DNA of 24,613 nucleotides from Cytauxzoon felis (taxonomy: Eukaryota > Apicomplexa > Aconoidasida > Piroplasmida > Theileriidae). The notes under the pieces are model-generated. The model worked only from the letters and a program-made list of their open reading frames with translations, ran no database searches and was not told the DNA's origin. This document shows, one piece after another, positions 1 to 9,770 of this stretch (its first letter is position 1; every line of letters begins with the position of its first letter). The position numbers and the translations under genes were made by a program. The stretch spans positions 1 to 24,613 of the forward strand of contig JAIQCW010000313.1 in the NCBI GenBank assembly GCA_020283715.1, given 5' to 3'.

Positions 1-147
1 TCTTCACCACGATCTCTGGGAGTGGTTCTGCTCTTTAGAGATATGTAATTAGAAGAGGCCTCCACGGCGAGTGGAACATAGGTGGATTGGACCTCAGATG
101 GAGAGCTGTCTGAGGACCAAGAGATGCGGATTGGACCTCGAGTGGAA
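1..147 (-). repeat. Mosaic cassette R1 (cut by window start)
   Basis: Reverse N module with CTCTaaAGAG at the left, then filler hairpin CCAC-ggcga-GTGG at 62-74, an E box with attgg tail, a degenerate filler and a second E box. It ends about 25 bp from the stop codon of the epsin-like gene, so it lies in or next to that gene's 3' UTR. Confidence 0.85.
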
Positions 148-171
148 TGTCAATATATATATAGTATATGA

Positions 172-1395
172 TCATCTGAATGGGTTTGAGTTTTGTCGAT
201 ATCGGTGATAATCGTCATTATCATAATCATTGTATTTTCTATCATATTTATGATCATGATATTGTCTGGTATTATAGTATCGATAGTATTGATCTTTGGG
301 TGATGGTGATCGATTACGATCATTATATGAATCAGATTCTGATGTATATGTAGAATCATCTGATGAAGGTGATAATGATCTTCTATCTTTTTTATTATAT
401 TTATCTTTATTGGTTGATTTTGATGAGTAACTTCTTAATGATAATGATCTACTATATGTACGTGACATTTTTCTATTATTTGATCTTCTACCATCAGATG
501 ATGATGATGAGGATGATGATGTAGAGGAGGAGGAAGAAGAAGATGATGAATCTACAATACGTCCTTTAACTTTATGTAATGATTGTGAAGGTGTATCAAA
601 TATATTATCTTTAAGATTATATTTACTATTAGAATTATCATATAATGATATATTATTTTGTATATTATCATATAATTCTTGTTGTGTTGGTTTATTAGTA
701 GAAGTAATTTGTAATGATGATTTAAAAAAATTAGATAAATTATTATCATTATTTGGATTAATAAAATTTTTATTTAAATTATTACCTAAATAGATTTGAT
801 TTTGTTGATAATTAGATGATTGATGATATAATGATGATTTATTATCTAATACAAATACAGGTTTATGTAAACGATCAATTTCTACTCTACCATTACTACT
901 ACTACCAACAGATATAAAACGATCTCTAATAGATGCAGCATATTTTCTTTTATTCATTAATGATTCTATATCACATACTAATGCTGTTAATTGTACTGCT
1001 TTTTCTTTAATTAATACACCAATCTCTTTATTATTATCATGAAATTTTAAACGATGTATACCATTTATATAATCTAAATGTGTTACAATATCATTTATAC
1101 AATTCTCACTACCATTTATAGCTAAATAACTTAATAATGTTAATGCTTTTTGTATCCTACGATATTTACTAGCACGACTTTTTATACATGACCATGCTAA
1201 TTTCATTATCCTATTCATAAATGGTATATGATATGTAGCTTGTGATATATCAAATAATACACTTTCACTACAACCAACACTATCAGTATATAATGCTTCT
1301 TTTAAACATGCGTTCAAATCCGATATTGTCATCAATCTTACCTGCTGATTAGCAGAATTAGATACTTCCATACTTCTCTTTTTAAAAAACACCAT
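172..1395 (-). CDS. Epsin-like ENTH-domain protein (407 aa)
   Basis: Single-exon gene. Residues about 20-155 match an ENTH domain: a helical block with the spacing of epsins, including KALTLLSYLAINGSE (epsins: KALTLMEYLIKTGSE) and the IKEKAVQLTALVCD helix. ENTH proteins bind phosphoinositides and bend membrane at clathrin sites; in apicomplexans an epsin-like protein is linked to Golgi/post-Golgi traffic. After the domain comes an Asn-rich linker, a serine run around residues 282-300, and an Arg/Ser/Asp/Tyr-rich tail. The protein ends in NPF (residues 404-406) plus one Arg; NPF is the classic EH-domain ligand, which supports an endocytic-adaptor role. I took the first ATG; a second Met at residue 9 is an alternative start. 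Membrane-traffic function is inferred from the family. Confidence 0.9.
   Translation of the reverse strand: MVFFKKRSMEVSNSANQQVRLMTISDLNACLKEALYTDSVGCSESVLFDISQATYHIPFMNRIMKLAWSCIKSRASKYRRIQKALTLLSYLAINGSENCINDIVTHLDYINGIHRLKFHDNNKEIGVLIKEKAVQLTALVCDIESLMNKRKYAASIRDRFISVGSSSNGRVEIDRLHKPVFVLDNKSSLYHQSSNYQQNQIYLGNNLNKNFINPNNDNNLSNFFKSSLQITSTNKPTQQELYDNIQNNISLYDNSNSKYNLKDNIFDTPSQSLHKVKGRIVDSSSSSSSSSTSSSSSSSSDGRRSNNRKMSRTYSRSLSLRSYSSKSTNKDKYNKKDRRSLSPSSDDSTYTSESDSYNDRNRSPSPKDQYYRYYNTRQYHDHKYDRKYNDYDNDDYHRYRQNSNPFR
490..552. repeat. Trinucleotide microsatellite (serine run)
   Basis: Imperfect gat/gag/gaa triplets on the plus strand encode the poly-serine stretch of the epsin-like protein on the minus strand. 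Likely to vary in length between isolates. Confidence 0.8.
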
Positions 1396-1760
1396 CTTAT
1401 ATAATCAATTAATCTATTAAATATAAATTAATACTTCTCTTTACAATATACATTTATATTAATCTAAATTATATCCTATCAATAACCAATCTATAACACT
1501 ATATATTATCCATAAATCTAATCAATTCTAAATCAATCCATACAATTACAAATAAAATCATATATCTTAAAGTAAATTCATTAATAATTTAAAATCTAAT
1601 CAATGTCAATATTACTTTTCTCAAATTTCAAAAATTTACATCAATGGTATTATTACCACCACATAATAAGCATATACAAGTCGGGGGTACTAAATACTAC
1701 AACATCAATACGCATTCATGTAAAATTTCATTAAAAATAAATACAATTATATTAAAAATT
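1396..1760. other. Intergenic, promoter side of the epsin-like gene
   Basis: 365 bp of AT-rich sequence between the start of the epsin-like gene and the stop of the Arg/Ser-rich gene, both on the minus strand. It has no cassette and no supportable ORF. A short GC island (gtcgggggtacta, about 1680) is the only notable block; I cannot assign it. Confidence 0.6.
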
Positions 1761-2500
1761 TTAATCTAATTCATATACAGGATCCGGTCTTAATGTTCCT
1801 TCATCTGTCTTTTTTCTATAGTCATAATATAAATCACTAGTATCGTCATCAACATCAGGTGGTATATATACACCACCAGCTCTACTACGCCAACTACCCT
1901 TACGAGTATCTACTACAAATTCTATATTCTTACGCCTCTTAAATTCACTTTCCATACCCTTAAATTCTCCATCTGATTCATATAAATCATGATCCCATCT
2001 ATTAACTCTATCTTCTAAACTCTCACCCTTGTAATACTTTTCCTTTTTATGAGCATATTTCAATGGGTTATATGGATCATCTGGTATATCAGAATCAGAT
2101 GTTAATGGAGATGTGCGATGTTTCGATGATCTGTCATCGTTATGTTTCCTTTCCAACCTATAACTACCATGAGACCTGCTTCTACTCCTATATGGAGATC
2201 TTCTTCTTCTTCTTCTATCACTTTTAAATCTACTTCTACGTTCTTCCGAGTTGACATCTCTGTTCTTCCGGGTTGAAGAATGGTGATCATATCTACCATC
2301 AGATGTTTTCCTACTCCAATATTCATCATCACTATCACTAGATGAACTATATCGTTTATATCTATGCGATTTTCTATCCTTTAGTGATCTCTGGCTTTTA
2401 GACCATTCAAAAGCAGCCTATAGAAAGTAAAGATGGAAATGAGCATCAATAACAATACCAATTCAGCCTCTGTAAATCCGCTAGTCTTATCAACAACCAT
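1761..2500 (-). CDS. Arg/Ser-rich probable nuclear protein (232 aa, two exons)
   Basis: Exon 1 is 2459-2500 (14 codons, ATG at 2500). A 41-nt GT-AG intron (2418-2458) follows, then exon 2, 1761-2417; the phase is 0 on both sides. The frame is open across exon 2 back to an in-frame TAG, which forms part of the intron acceptor, so a spliced ATG is needed. The N-terminal half is basic and rich in Arg, Ser and Asp, with a run of six Arg. The C-terminal half has an acidic/aromatic segment and the box RSRAGGVYIPP. That box resembles the GGAYIPP box near the N-terminus of the splicing factor CWC22, but the rest does not look like CWC22. A role in splicing or nuclear RNA processing is a guess from composition; I do not recognise the family. 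Confidence 0.75.
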
Positions 2501-2716
2501 TTAAAGTACAGAAAAAGTTGCTACATCTTCAACACGGTGGAAATGTAAAAAATGGCGCACTCTGAGGCCAATGCTAATCAAGGCATTACAAAAACGGTAG
2601 TTAATTAATGTGTAACGAATAGAAACAAAAATATAAAAGGTATATTTAATTACAATAATTTAAAGATTAATTTATCACTAGAAGCTATTGGGAATAACCT
2701 AATATCTCAGTCATCA

Positions 2717-2932
2717 CCCGCGGCTGATCTCAGAGAAGCGAAGGGACAAGTAAATAGAAAATGGAACTGCAATGGGATGTACAGTATTCCATTCGACAGT
2801 CAACTTGATGTTACGGTCCGACTGCAGATTTTTTACTTATCTTCCTTCGGATTCCCGTAGATCATCCTCGGTATGTCTACCCGGAAGAACAGGGTTACCC
2901 AAATACTCCCAGAGACGTTTTCGTAGGAAGTA
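2717..2932. repeat. Mosaic cassette R2 (degenerate)
   Basis: Decayed copy between divergent promoters. It holds a forward L module near 2721 (GCT...AGC flanks kept), a reverse L module of the GGAT/ATCC type around 2850, a P box at about 2878, and an N remnant (actcccagaga) near 2905. E boxes and fillers are mostly unrecognisable. A lone P box follows at 3018-3031. Confidence 0.7.
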
Positions 2933-3471
2933 AATCAGGAATCCTTCTTAAGACTAGAATAGGTTGCAGTATATAGAGAATTTCATAAAAAATAGCTAGT
3001 TGCGACACTCGTTGTGTAACCCGGAAGAACAATGATGGATCTGAATAGATGGAAGATGAATGACACTAAGTTGTTTGGTATCAATGAAATTATAATGATA
3101 AATGTAGTAAAATGTGAATCTATTAATTAAATTTTGTTTAGATTGGTTGTTGATTTGATATGACACAAAAATTTAAATTCTTTTATGTGTTTAGATGATG
3201 TCTAGGGTAGTTTAGGGTGGTATATAGGTGAAAATTGATATATTAAACATAGAAAAATATAAAGTGATTTTAGATGGGATGGATTTATAGAATTTTTGCC
3301 CCCATGATTTAAATAATTGGATGTATGTTGATTGTAGAACGTTAGCGCCCAACAAGGATCATGGAGAAGGTACAATAAAAAAACTGTAGTAATAGTTAAA
3401 ATTTAATTAAATTTAGTGATCTATGATTTAAGTTAGGTAATAAGATTAATATTTTCTGATTTTTGTTATAG
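2933..3471. promoter_or_regulatory. Upstream region of RPL3
   Basis: Gene-free, AT-rich. Apart from the lone P box at 3018-3031, no repeat is seen. The sequence just before the RPL3 ATG (tttttgttatag, ending at 3471) is a good splice acceptor, so a 5'-UTR intron may end exactly at the start codon. Possible donors are gtacaa at 3370 and gtaata at 3437; neither can be chosen from sequence alone. Confidence 0.4.
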
Positions 3472-5424
3472 ATGTCTCATAGAAAATTTGAACGTCCAAG
3501 GGCGGGGTCCTTGGGCTTTTTACCACGTAAACGTTGTAGAATGCATAGACCAAAGATACGTTCATTTCCTAAAGATGATGTATCTAAACCTCCGCATTTT
3601 ACCGCTTTTATGGGCTATAAAGCTGGTATGACACATGTTGTTACGGAGGTTGATAAACCTGGTTCTAGACTTCATAAAAAAGAAGTCGTAGAAGCCGTCA
3701 CTGTTATTGAAACACCACCAATGATAGTTGTCGGTTTAGTTGGTTATATTGAAACACCAAAAGGACTTAAAGTCCTAAGTACAGTATGGGCAGGTCATCT
3801 TTCTGATGAATGCCGACGCAGATTCTATAAAAATTGGTACAAAGCCAAGAAAAAAGCGTTCACCAAATATGCTAAAAAATTCGCAGAAACAAAAATGGAT
3901 AAAGAAATCAATCGAATCAAAAATTATTGTACCATTATTAGAGCAATCTGCCATACACAACCCTCCAAAACATCTCTCTCACTCAGAAAAGCACACATTC
4001 TGGAGATACAAGTCAACGGAGGGACCGTATCCGAAAAGGTTTGTTCAAAATCACATTATATACTCGTCCCTGTCTACTCCACCCGATTTCCAATCCAACT
4101 CTGTTCATCCTGCCGTCAGCTCTCCACCTGAGGTTACCACCACTGTTGGTCTTGCAGACAGCTCCTCCAATTACCTATCTCTAAAGAGTAATACCACTCC
4201 CAGAGATCGTGGCGATAAACCCGTAGCTGATCTCAGGGAAGCGGAGGGGGAGGTAAATAGAAGAGCTTCATGTAATGGGAAGATAAGGTGGAGAAGGGGA
4301 GGTTGTAACCTCAGGTGGGGTTAATCTTTGGTATAATATGGTTTGTTTGAGTTATGTATTTTTATCTGTCTTATATACGCTTGGACGAATGGTTAATTCC
4401 AGTCTCTTGGAGTCAAGCGTATAATTGTTGCGTATATTTGACAAGAGTCGTCCTATACTATACTACGTCTTTCATATTCCTAATCTCGGTAGATGTGTAC
4501 CTCAACACTCGGCCCAATCGGACCATTACTACTGGGAAAAACCATGAAAGCCACATACCAACAAACAAAATACACCAAATTCAAACAATAACCTATATTG
4601 TATCAAAAATCATCTCACTATATTCCAGTATACCTCTCTCTCCACCTGAGGTTACATCACTAACTTCCTGTTCTTCCGGGTAGACAAATACCGAGGATGA
4701 TCTATGGGAATCCGAGGGGAGGTAAATAGAGGAAGCTCTCTGCAGGAGAACGCGAGGTTGTAACCTCGAGTGGAGTAGACAATGGCCTATTTATTATTTT
4801 CATTTGATTATATATATATTATAGGTTGATTATGTTGTTGGTTTATTTGAGCAGTCATTACCTGTGAGTGCTGTATTTTCTGAGGCGGAGATGGTTGACA
4901 CATTGGGTGTAACAAAGGGTCATGGTGTAAAGGGTGTAGTAAGTCGTTATGGTGTAACTAGATTACCTAGGAAGACTCATCGTGGTTTGAGGAAGGTTGC
5001 ATGTATTGGTGCTTGGCATCCGGCACGTGTACAATTTCAGGTGCCAAGGCATGGTCAGAAGGGTTATTTTCATAGAACAGAGCGGAATAAAAAGATTTAT
5101 AGAATCGGATTAGGAAAAAATCCAAGTAATGCTTCAACAGATGCTGATTTAACAGAGAAACAGATTACACCAATGGGTGGTTTTCCACATTATGGTGTAG
5201 TTAAAGAAGATTTTTTGTTACTTAAAGGTTGTGTTGTTGGTTGTAAAAAACGTCCAATTACTATCAGAAAAACACTTATACCACAAGTATCAAGGTCTGC
5301 ACTTGCTGAAGTATCACTTAGATTTATTGATACATCATCTAAATGGGGACATGGTAGATTCCAAACATCAGCAGAAAAAGCCAAGTTCTATGGACCACTC
5401 AAAAAACATGCCACAGAAACTTGA
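3472..5424 (+). CDS. RPL3: 60S ribosomal protein L3 (uL3), two exons, 388 aa
   Basis: Exon 1 is 3472-4038 (189 codons) and exon 2 is 4825-5424 (199 codons plus stop), phase 0, joined across a 786-nt intron. The match to eukaryotic L3 runs end to end: MSHRKFE start, [32 protein letters not shown] at the exon 1 end, [31 protein letters not shown] and the GHGRFQT region near the C-terminus. L3 is a core protein of the large subunit near the peptidyl-transferase centre; the conserved His in GAWHPARV is present. The donor is GTTTGT, also used in the MTIP and M3 genes here. The intron carries two mosaic cassettes (R3, R4) separated by about 320 nt of unique sequence. Confidence 0.97.
4078..4320 (+). 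repeat. Mosaic cassette R3 (RPL3 intron, 5' part)
   Basis: Starts 39 nt after the RPL3 splice donor. Order: E, filler (CTGccgtCAG), E, filler (GTCTtgcAGAC), forward N with CTCTaaAGAG, forward L (GCTgatctcagggaAGC at 4226-4242), then a closing E box with ggttgtaacc tail. Confidence 0.9.
4371..4425. other. Imperfect inverted repeat inside the RPL3 intron
   Basis: tatacgcttg (4374-4383) pairs with caagcgtata (4414-4423), ten bases without mismatch. Allowing one bulged G the stem extends to twelve. It lies in the unique part of the intron between R3 and R4, which is less AT-rich than the short introns nearby. It could be a structured intronic RNA, but no C/D or H/ACA snoRNA box set is clear. Confidence 0.4.
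4640..4776 (+). repeat. Mosaic cassette R4 (RPL3 intron, 3' part)
   Basis: E box, reverse P (ttcttccgggt), forward L of the GGAT/ATCC class, filler of the CTCTgc type, and a closing E box. It ends about 50 nt before the splice acceptor. Confidence 0.88.
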
Positions 5425-5534
5425 TCTCATTTCCTATAAACCACTAAATTTGCTAAAAAAACGAATATATACATACATCAGTTCCATCCAGAAAGAATAT
5501 GCTATATTAGATAATACAATAAGGTAGTTGTCTG

Positions 5535-5803
5535 CTCCACTCGAGGTCCAATCCAACTCTCTTCCCACTGCCGTGGAGGCTTCATCTAATTACCTATCCG
5601 TAAACGGTAATGCCACTCCCAGAGATCGTGGCGATGTTAACCCGGAGGAACAAATATTTTCAACCCCTAAGAACAAAATCTCTAGTATAGTATATGTAAC
5701 CTCAGGTGGAATACCCGTAGCTGATCTCTGGGAGGCGAAGGGATAACTAAATAGAAGAGCTGTCTGCAAGACCAAGAGAGTTGGATTGGACCTCAGGCGT
5801 AGA
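5535..5803 (+). repeat. Mosaic cassette R5 (3' of RPL3)
   Basis: The best terminal inverted repeat in the window: the left end (ccactcgaggtccaatcc plus aactctctt) is mirrored by the right end (agagagttgg then attggacctcaggcg). Inside are filler CCAC-tgcc-GTGG, an N module whose loop-arm pair is CCGTaaACGG (5598-5607), P, the P variant (acccctaagaaca), E, L with a GCT/GGC flank pair (one G-U), and filler GTCTgcaAGAC. Confidence 0.9.
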
Positions 5804-6099
5804 TGTAAGTGGAATGAAGAATAGTACTGGACATTATGTGGTTGTAATGGGGGAAGGTATATTTGGTATCATTTATTTATAATGTTACTGTATTATTAGG
5901 GTAATTAGGTATGATGGATTATAATGATGATGAGTATGAGGTTTATCAATGCAGAAATCTATATATTATTGTTGTTCCCCATTATGATAAGAATTGATTT
6001 ATGATATATAAATTCAATGCATGTGAAGAGAAAATTTATAGATAATATGATAAAAAATTGAAGAAATATGTATATTATTAGATATATTGTTAGAAATAG
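5804..6099. promoter_or_regulatory. Upstream region of the FAINT-domain gene
   Basis: About 300 bp, AT-rich, with no cassette and no ORF. It presumably contains the promoter of the secreted protein gene downstream; no motif can be named. Confidence 0.4.
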
Positions 6100-7593
6100 A
6101 TGGTAATTAATGTATTAGTATTGATTGCTTTATTTGGCTATAATTGTTCATGTGATACACCATTAACATTAGATATATTGAATCCATTATATTGTAATGA
6201 TACTGTAACACATATAACAGAAGCTACTAAGAAGCATGTATATACTGCACATATTAATTATTCAATAACAAAAGTAAAAGAGGGTAATATAGATATATGG
6301 AATGGTAGTCTAGGACAAAAATGTATATCATGTTCAGTATATGAAAATGTATTTGGTTGTACATTAATACATATTGAAACATCATTATTTACATATCATA
6401 GATATGTATTCTATAAAAAAGATTTATCAACTGGTAAATGGGATAAAATTACATTTAATCGTTATAGTAGTTCATTAACTGTTGCATTACATGAACGTAT
6501 TTTTGATATCAATTCTACTACAAATAATATATCAGTAAAAAATGTTCTTGTTAACCAACAAAGTAATTTTGTATTTTTATATGCCTTTTTAGAACGATTT
6601 TTTGTTCGTTCTATAGTTGATAATAAATTACCAATTTGGTCAATAACTGCTGATGGAACTAAAGATAAAAATCTTAAATGCACAGCATTAAATATATATT
6701 GTATCAAAAGAGAACCAGTGGTTATATTAGTCTATATAGAATCTACAACCACTAGATATAAAAAATACTATTATAAAAAATTCAAATCAAATGAAATTAT
6801 ATATACATCCATCAACCCGGAAGAACAAACATCTCTTCCACTTGAAGTCCAATCATTATCATCTACTGATCCACTCGCCATGGAGGTCTCTTCCAATTAC
6901 CTATCCCAAATGGGTAGAGCCACTCCCGGAGATCGTGGCGGTGGAGAGGGCAGTGATGTAACCTCAGGTGGAAGTGGAATACCTGGAAGCGATCTACGGG
7001 AGCTGGAAGGGGAAGTAAATAAAGGAGCTGACGGCAGGATGACCTCAGGTGGAACAGATACTTCTTATGAGGGTGCTGTTGGTGGAGAAGATCCATTAGA
7101 GGGTCCTAGTAATCGTAGTACAATATCGGTTCCACCTGGTTATAGTGATAATATTCCTATTGAATCAGATTATCATTGGGTTGAGATAGAGAGGGATGAA
7201 TTTATTATGAGGATGAACAAGACAAAAGAGCCAATGGTAGCATTGGATATAAGTGATGGCACAACATTAGTAGAAGGATTTTCAGTGAGATCACATCATC
7301 CATATGGAGCAAGATCAATGATTTATACAGCAAATGAAGAGATTAATGTCAATTCAGTCAAAGATGGTGATGTTCAAATATGGGAAACTAAAGATGTAAT
7401 GGTAAAGTGCATAGATGCCATAATCTTTTTCGATAAATCAAATAAAATAAAACTCTTACAATTATTTATAGCTGATAATATAACAAGTACATTATTTCGT
7501 TATTACATTAAATTAGATGATGATCAAAAGATGTGGGTAGAAATAAGCCACAATGAATACTATAAACAACTAAACATATTAGATAAGTCATAA
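6100..7593 (+). CDS. Secreted FAINT-domain (DUF529-like) protein with in-frame repeat insert, 497 aa
   Basis: Residues 1-18 are a signal peptide. FAINT-like blocks follow, recognised by the pattern dIW...y.FYKk...W.kI....Y. Block 1 is about residues 35-126 (NIDIWNGS; FYKKDLSTGKWDKITFNRY). Block 2 starts about 145 (KLPIW; YKKYYYKKF) but is split: its W.EI end (HWVEIERDEF) only appears at 359-367. Block 3 is about 400-490 (VQIWETKD; YYIKLDDDQKMWVEI). The split of block 2 is filled by mosaic cassette R6 (residues about 239-319), translated without a stop, plus about 35 low-complexity residues. FAINT proteins are exported or secreted in Theileria, often into the host cell; function is unknown. 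The insert might instead be a missed intron, but no good donor precedes it. Confidence 0.8.
   Translation: MVINVLVLIALFGYNCSCDTPLTLDILNPLYCNDTVTHITEATKKHVYTAHINYSITKVKEGNIDIWNGSLGQKCISCSVYENVFGCTLIHIETSLFTYHRYVFYKKDLSTGKWDKITFNRYSSSLTVALHERIFDINSTTNNISVKNVLVNQQSNFVFLYAFLERFFVRSIVDNKLPIWSITADGTKDKNLKCTALNIYCIKREPVVILVYIESTTTRYKKYYYKKFKSNEIIYTSINPEEQTSLPLEVQSLSSTDPLAMEVSSNYLSQMGRATPGDRGGGEGSDVTSGGSGIPGSDLRELEGEVNKGADGRMTSGGTDTSYEGAVGGEDPLEGPSNRSTISVPPGYSDNIPIESDYHWVEIERDEFIMRMNKTKEPMVALDISDGTTLVEGFSVRSHHPYGARSMIYTANEEINVNSVKDGDVQIWETKDVMVKCIDAIIFFDKSNKIKLLQLFIADNITSTLFRYYIKLDDDQKMWVEISHNEYYKQLNILDKS
6815..7056 (+). repeat. Mosaic cassette R6 (inside an open reading frame)
   Basis: Order: P, E, filler, forward N with CCCAaaTGGG (6905-6914), E, L of the AGC/GCT class (6988-7004), filler CTGacggCAG, E. 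All modules are read in one frame, giving SSNYLSQMGRATPGDRG and DLRELEGEVN. This is the only cassette in the window that lies in an apparent coding exon. Confidence 0.9.
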
Positions 7594-7691
7594 ATACATT
7601 TAACATAAACACATTAACAATAATTTGTTATAATTGTATAAACATTATATATGATTGAAACAAAAAATAAAACATTAAAGTCATTTATACC

Positions 7692-8150
7692 CATAGTCCA
7701 ATGACTATCTTCACCCACTCCACTGCGCCTAATTTTGGTCTTGCAGATGGCATTCTCTATTTATTTCCCCCTCGGCTTCCCGTAGATCAGCTACGGGTAG
7801 TCCACTTGAGGTTACATTACTACAACCAGCGTTCCACTTGAGGTCGTCTTTCAGACAGCTCTCCACTTGAGGTCTTTCCACTAGGCGTGGTGGCCTTCTC
7901 TATTTACCTCCCCTTCCAGCTCCCGTAGATCGCTTCCAGGTTCCACTTGAGGTCCAATCACTACCATCTCAACCGCCACGATCTCCGGGAGTGGCTTTAC
8001 TCTTTAGAGATAGGTAAAGAAAAAAGCTGACGGCAGGAAAGACCTCAGGTGAGAAGCCTCCACGGAGAATGGAACAGATGTAACCTCAGTTGGAGCTGTG
8101 ACTGACGAGCTGCATGCAACGGAAACAGTGGTTGTAACCTCATGTGGAAC
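7692..8150 (-). repeat. Mosaic cassette R7 (between convergent genes)
   Basis: Long compound copy between the stops of the FAINT gene and the adenosine-kinase-like gene. It contains reverse L modules of both the GCT/AGC and AGC/GCT classes, several E boxes with both ccaat and tacaacc tails, CTGacggCAG and CCAC...GTGG fillers, and one reverse N. It looks like two or three cassettes fused. Confidence 0.85.
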
Positions 8151-8207
8151 TACAACAGAAGGTATATGAATATAATTGAAGTAGATTATATAAATATGAT
8201 GGAGAGT

Positions 8208-9284
8208 TTATTTAAATTCCGGTTTAAATTCTGGTACTGCACAACCTACTTGTCTGATGATAACGCTTGATGCATAATGTGCTGCTCTAATACAATCATC
8301 TAACGATTTCCCTTGTACTAATTGTGATAGGAATCCTCCACAGAATGCATGACCAGTACTGGACATATCGACAATATCTTTTGGATCCAATGGTACGACA
8401 GGATAAAATTTGATACCTTCACTTGTAGCTACAATTGTATCATTACGACCTTGTGTAACAATAACTACTCTCTCCCTCTTTGTATTCTCCTTAGGTAATA
8501 GTCTCATCCAATTAACAATTTGTTGAAGATCATCCCATGGATAACCAGATTCTTTAGCATATGATCTAGCTTCTTTTTCATTACAGAATAAATAATCAGT
8601 ATAAGGTATAATTCTATTTAGACGATCTTTATATGATATAGTAAGATATACAGCAGAGATATTAAACATGAATGGTTTATTATTCATAGCTGCATGTTTA
8701 CCTAATTTTACAAATGATGTTTCACCAGCTACTAAGAAAAAACCTGCCATAAAATAATATTGGGCTTTTTCAATTAATGATCGATTATGTGGTGATTCAA
8801 AAAATTCTTCATCAAATTTACCTATACCACCATGTCTAGATGCTGATGTAGGATATCTATTATTAACCAATAATGCACATGAACCAGTAGGTTCATATTT
8901 CATTATATAATAATGCATATCTAAATGTTCAGATGGTGCATCCTTCATTATCATCTCACCTAATCTATCACTACCAACACATGCAACAAATGTAGCTACC
9001 TTCTTTGGTTCTTGTAACATCCATTGAAATATCTTCAATGAATTATATGTACCACCACCACCATGACTCTTGGCATTATAAGTTTGTAATAACTCATCAA
9101 ATAATGGAATCTCAACATTTCCCAAATAATTCTGTAAATTCCGCTTCAATTTATATTTCTCTATCAATGCATCATCAACATCAGCTATTATATCCAATAA
9201 TGGATTCTCCATACCATATAATAAATTCTGACTCAATACTACTTCTCCTACCATCATACTTTGAATACACTGAGGATAGCTCAT
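8208..9284 (-). CDS. Adenosine-kinase-like PfkB protein with degenerate catalytic motif (358 aa)
   Basis: Full-length relative of adenosine kinase (adenosine + ATP to AMP + ADP; purine salvage). Family blocks are in order: ENPLLDI near the start with the substrate-contacting Asn and Asp, GGGTYNS for the di-glycine region, PTGSCA, YFMAGFFL, FNISA, LFCNEKEA, VIVTQGRNDTI, GGFLSQLV, HYASSVIIRQVGC. The length is normal (human about 345-362). The key oddity is the PfkB signature 2: DTNGAGDAF in active enzymes reads DMSSTGHAF here (residues 306-314), so the catalytic Asp is His312 (codon at 8349-8351) and the GAG anion-hole residues are mostly changed. The frame is intact with no intron. It may be a pseudoenzyme kept for another role; an active paralogue may lie elsewhere. 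Met10 or Met11 are alternative starts. Confidence 0.9.
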   Translation of the reverse strand: MSYPQCIQSMMVGEVVLSQNLLYGMENPLLDIIADVDDALIEKYKLKRNLQNYLGNVEIPLFDELLQTYNAKSHGGGGTYNSLKIFQWMLQEPKKVATFVACVGSDRLGEMIMKDAPSEHLDMHYYIMKYEPTGSCALLVNNRYPTSASRHGGIGKFDEEFFESPHNRSLIEKAQYYFMAGFFLVAGETSFVKLGKHAAMNNKPFMFNISAVYLTISYKDRLNRIIPYTDYLFCNEKEARSYAKESGYPWDDLQQIVNWMRLLPKENTKRERVVIVTQGRNDTIVATSEGIKFYPVVPLDPKDIVDMSSTGHAFCGGFLSQLVQGKSLDDCIRAAHYASSVIIRQVGCAVPEFKPEFK

Positions 9285-9770
9285 TAAAAAAAAATAATCA
9301 CATATATAAATAAATACTAAATGAAATATATACCTTCGTATATAAAAAATGCTTAATTACAAAACACAGGGTACATAAATTTATGATATAATACACGTTG
9401 AGTATAACCCATAAATAAATTTAGAACATCAATAAACATAATTAATTGATTATTTTAACCAAAAAATCTGTTTATATAATTTATATAATGTATACAACAA
9501 ATATCAACCGCTAATACCTCCAGTTATACATTAATATCCATGTAAGGCTAATTAACCACACTTGGTGAGGTTGTCATGAACTCTGCCTTCCTAGATATTA
9601 TGGCACGTACGATATACAATCATTATTAATATATTAGTAAAGATATAATTGTGCATGTTTCATGAGTCATTTGTTAGATATTAGAGTTGTGTGCATTTTT
9701 TCCACTAAACGTTGTCCTTCTTTATTTACTCTCCCATGCATATAAATGTCATCGCATACGTCCGACATTT
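9285..9770. other. Intergenic, promoter side of the adenosine-kinase-like gene
   Basis: AT-rich. I see no ORF, RNA gene or cassette in it. Confidence 0.5.

Noticed and set aside
2102..2338. 78-codon ORF on the minus strand overlapping the Arg/Ser-rich gene
   Set aside because: It lies in another frame of the longer, spliced, Arg/Ser-rich ORF and shows only the shadow of its codons.
4374..4423. Possible tRNA in the RPL3 intron (stem with ggttaattcc-like loop)
   Set aside because: No cloverleaf can be drawn: no anticodon arm and no proper T arm, and the long stem does not fit an acceptor stem.
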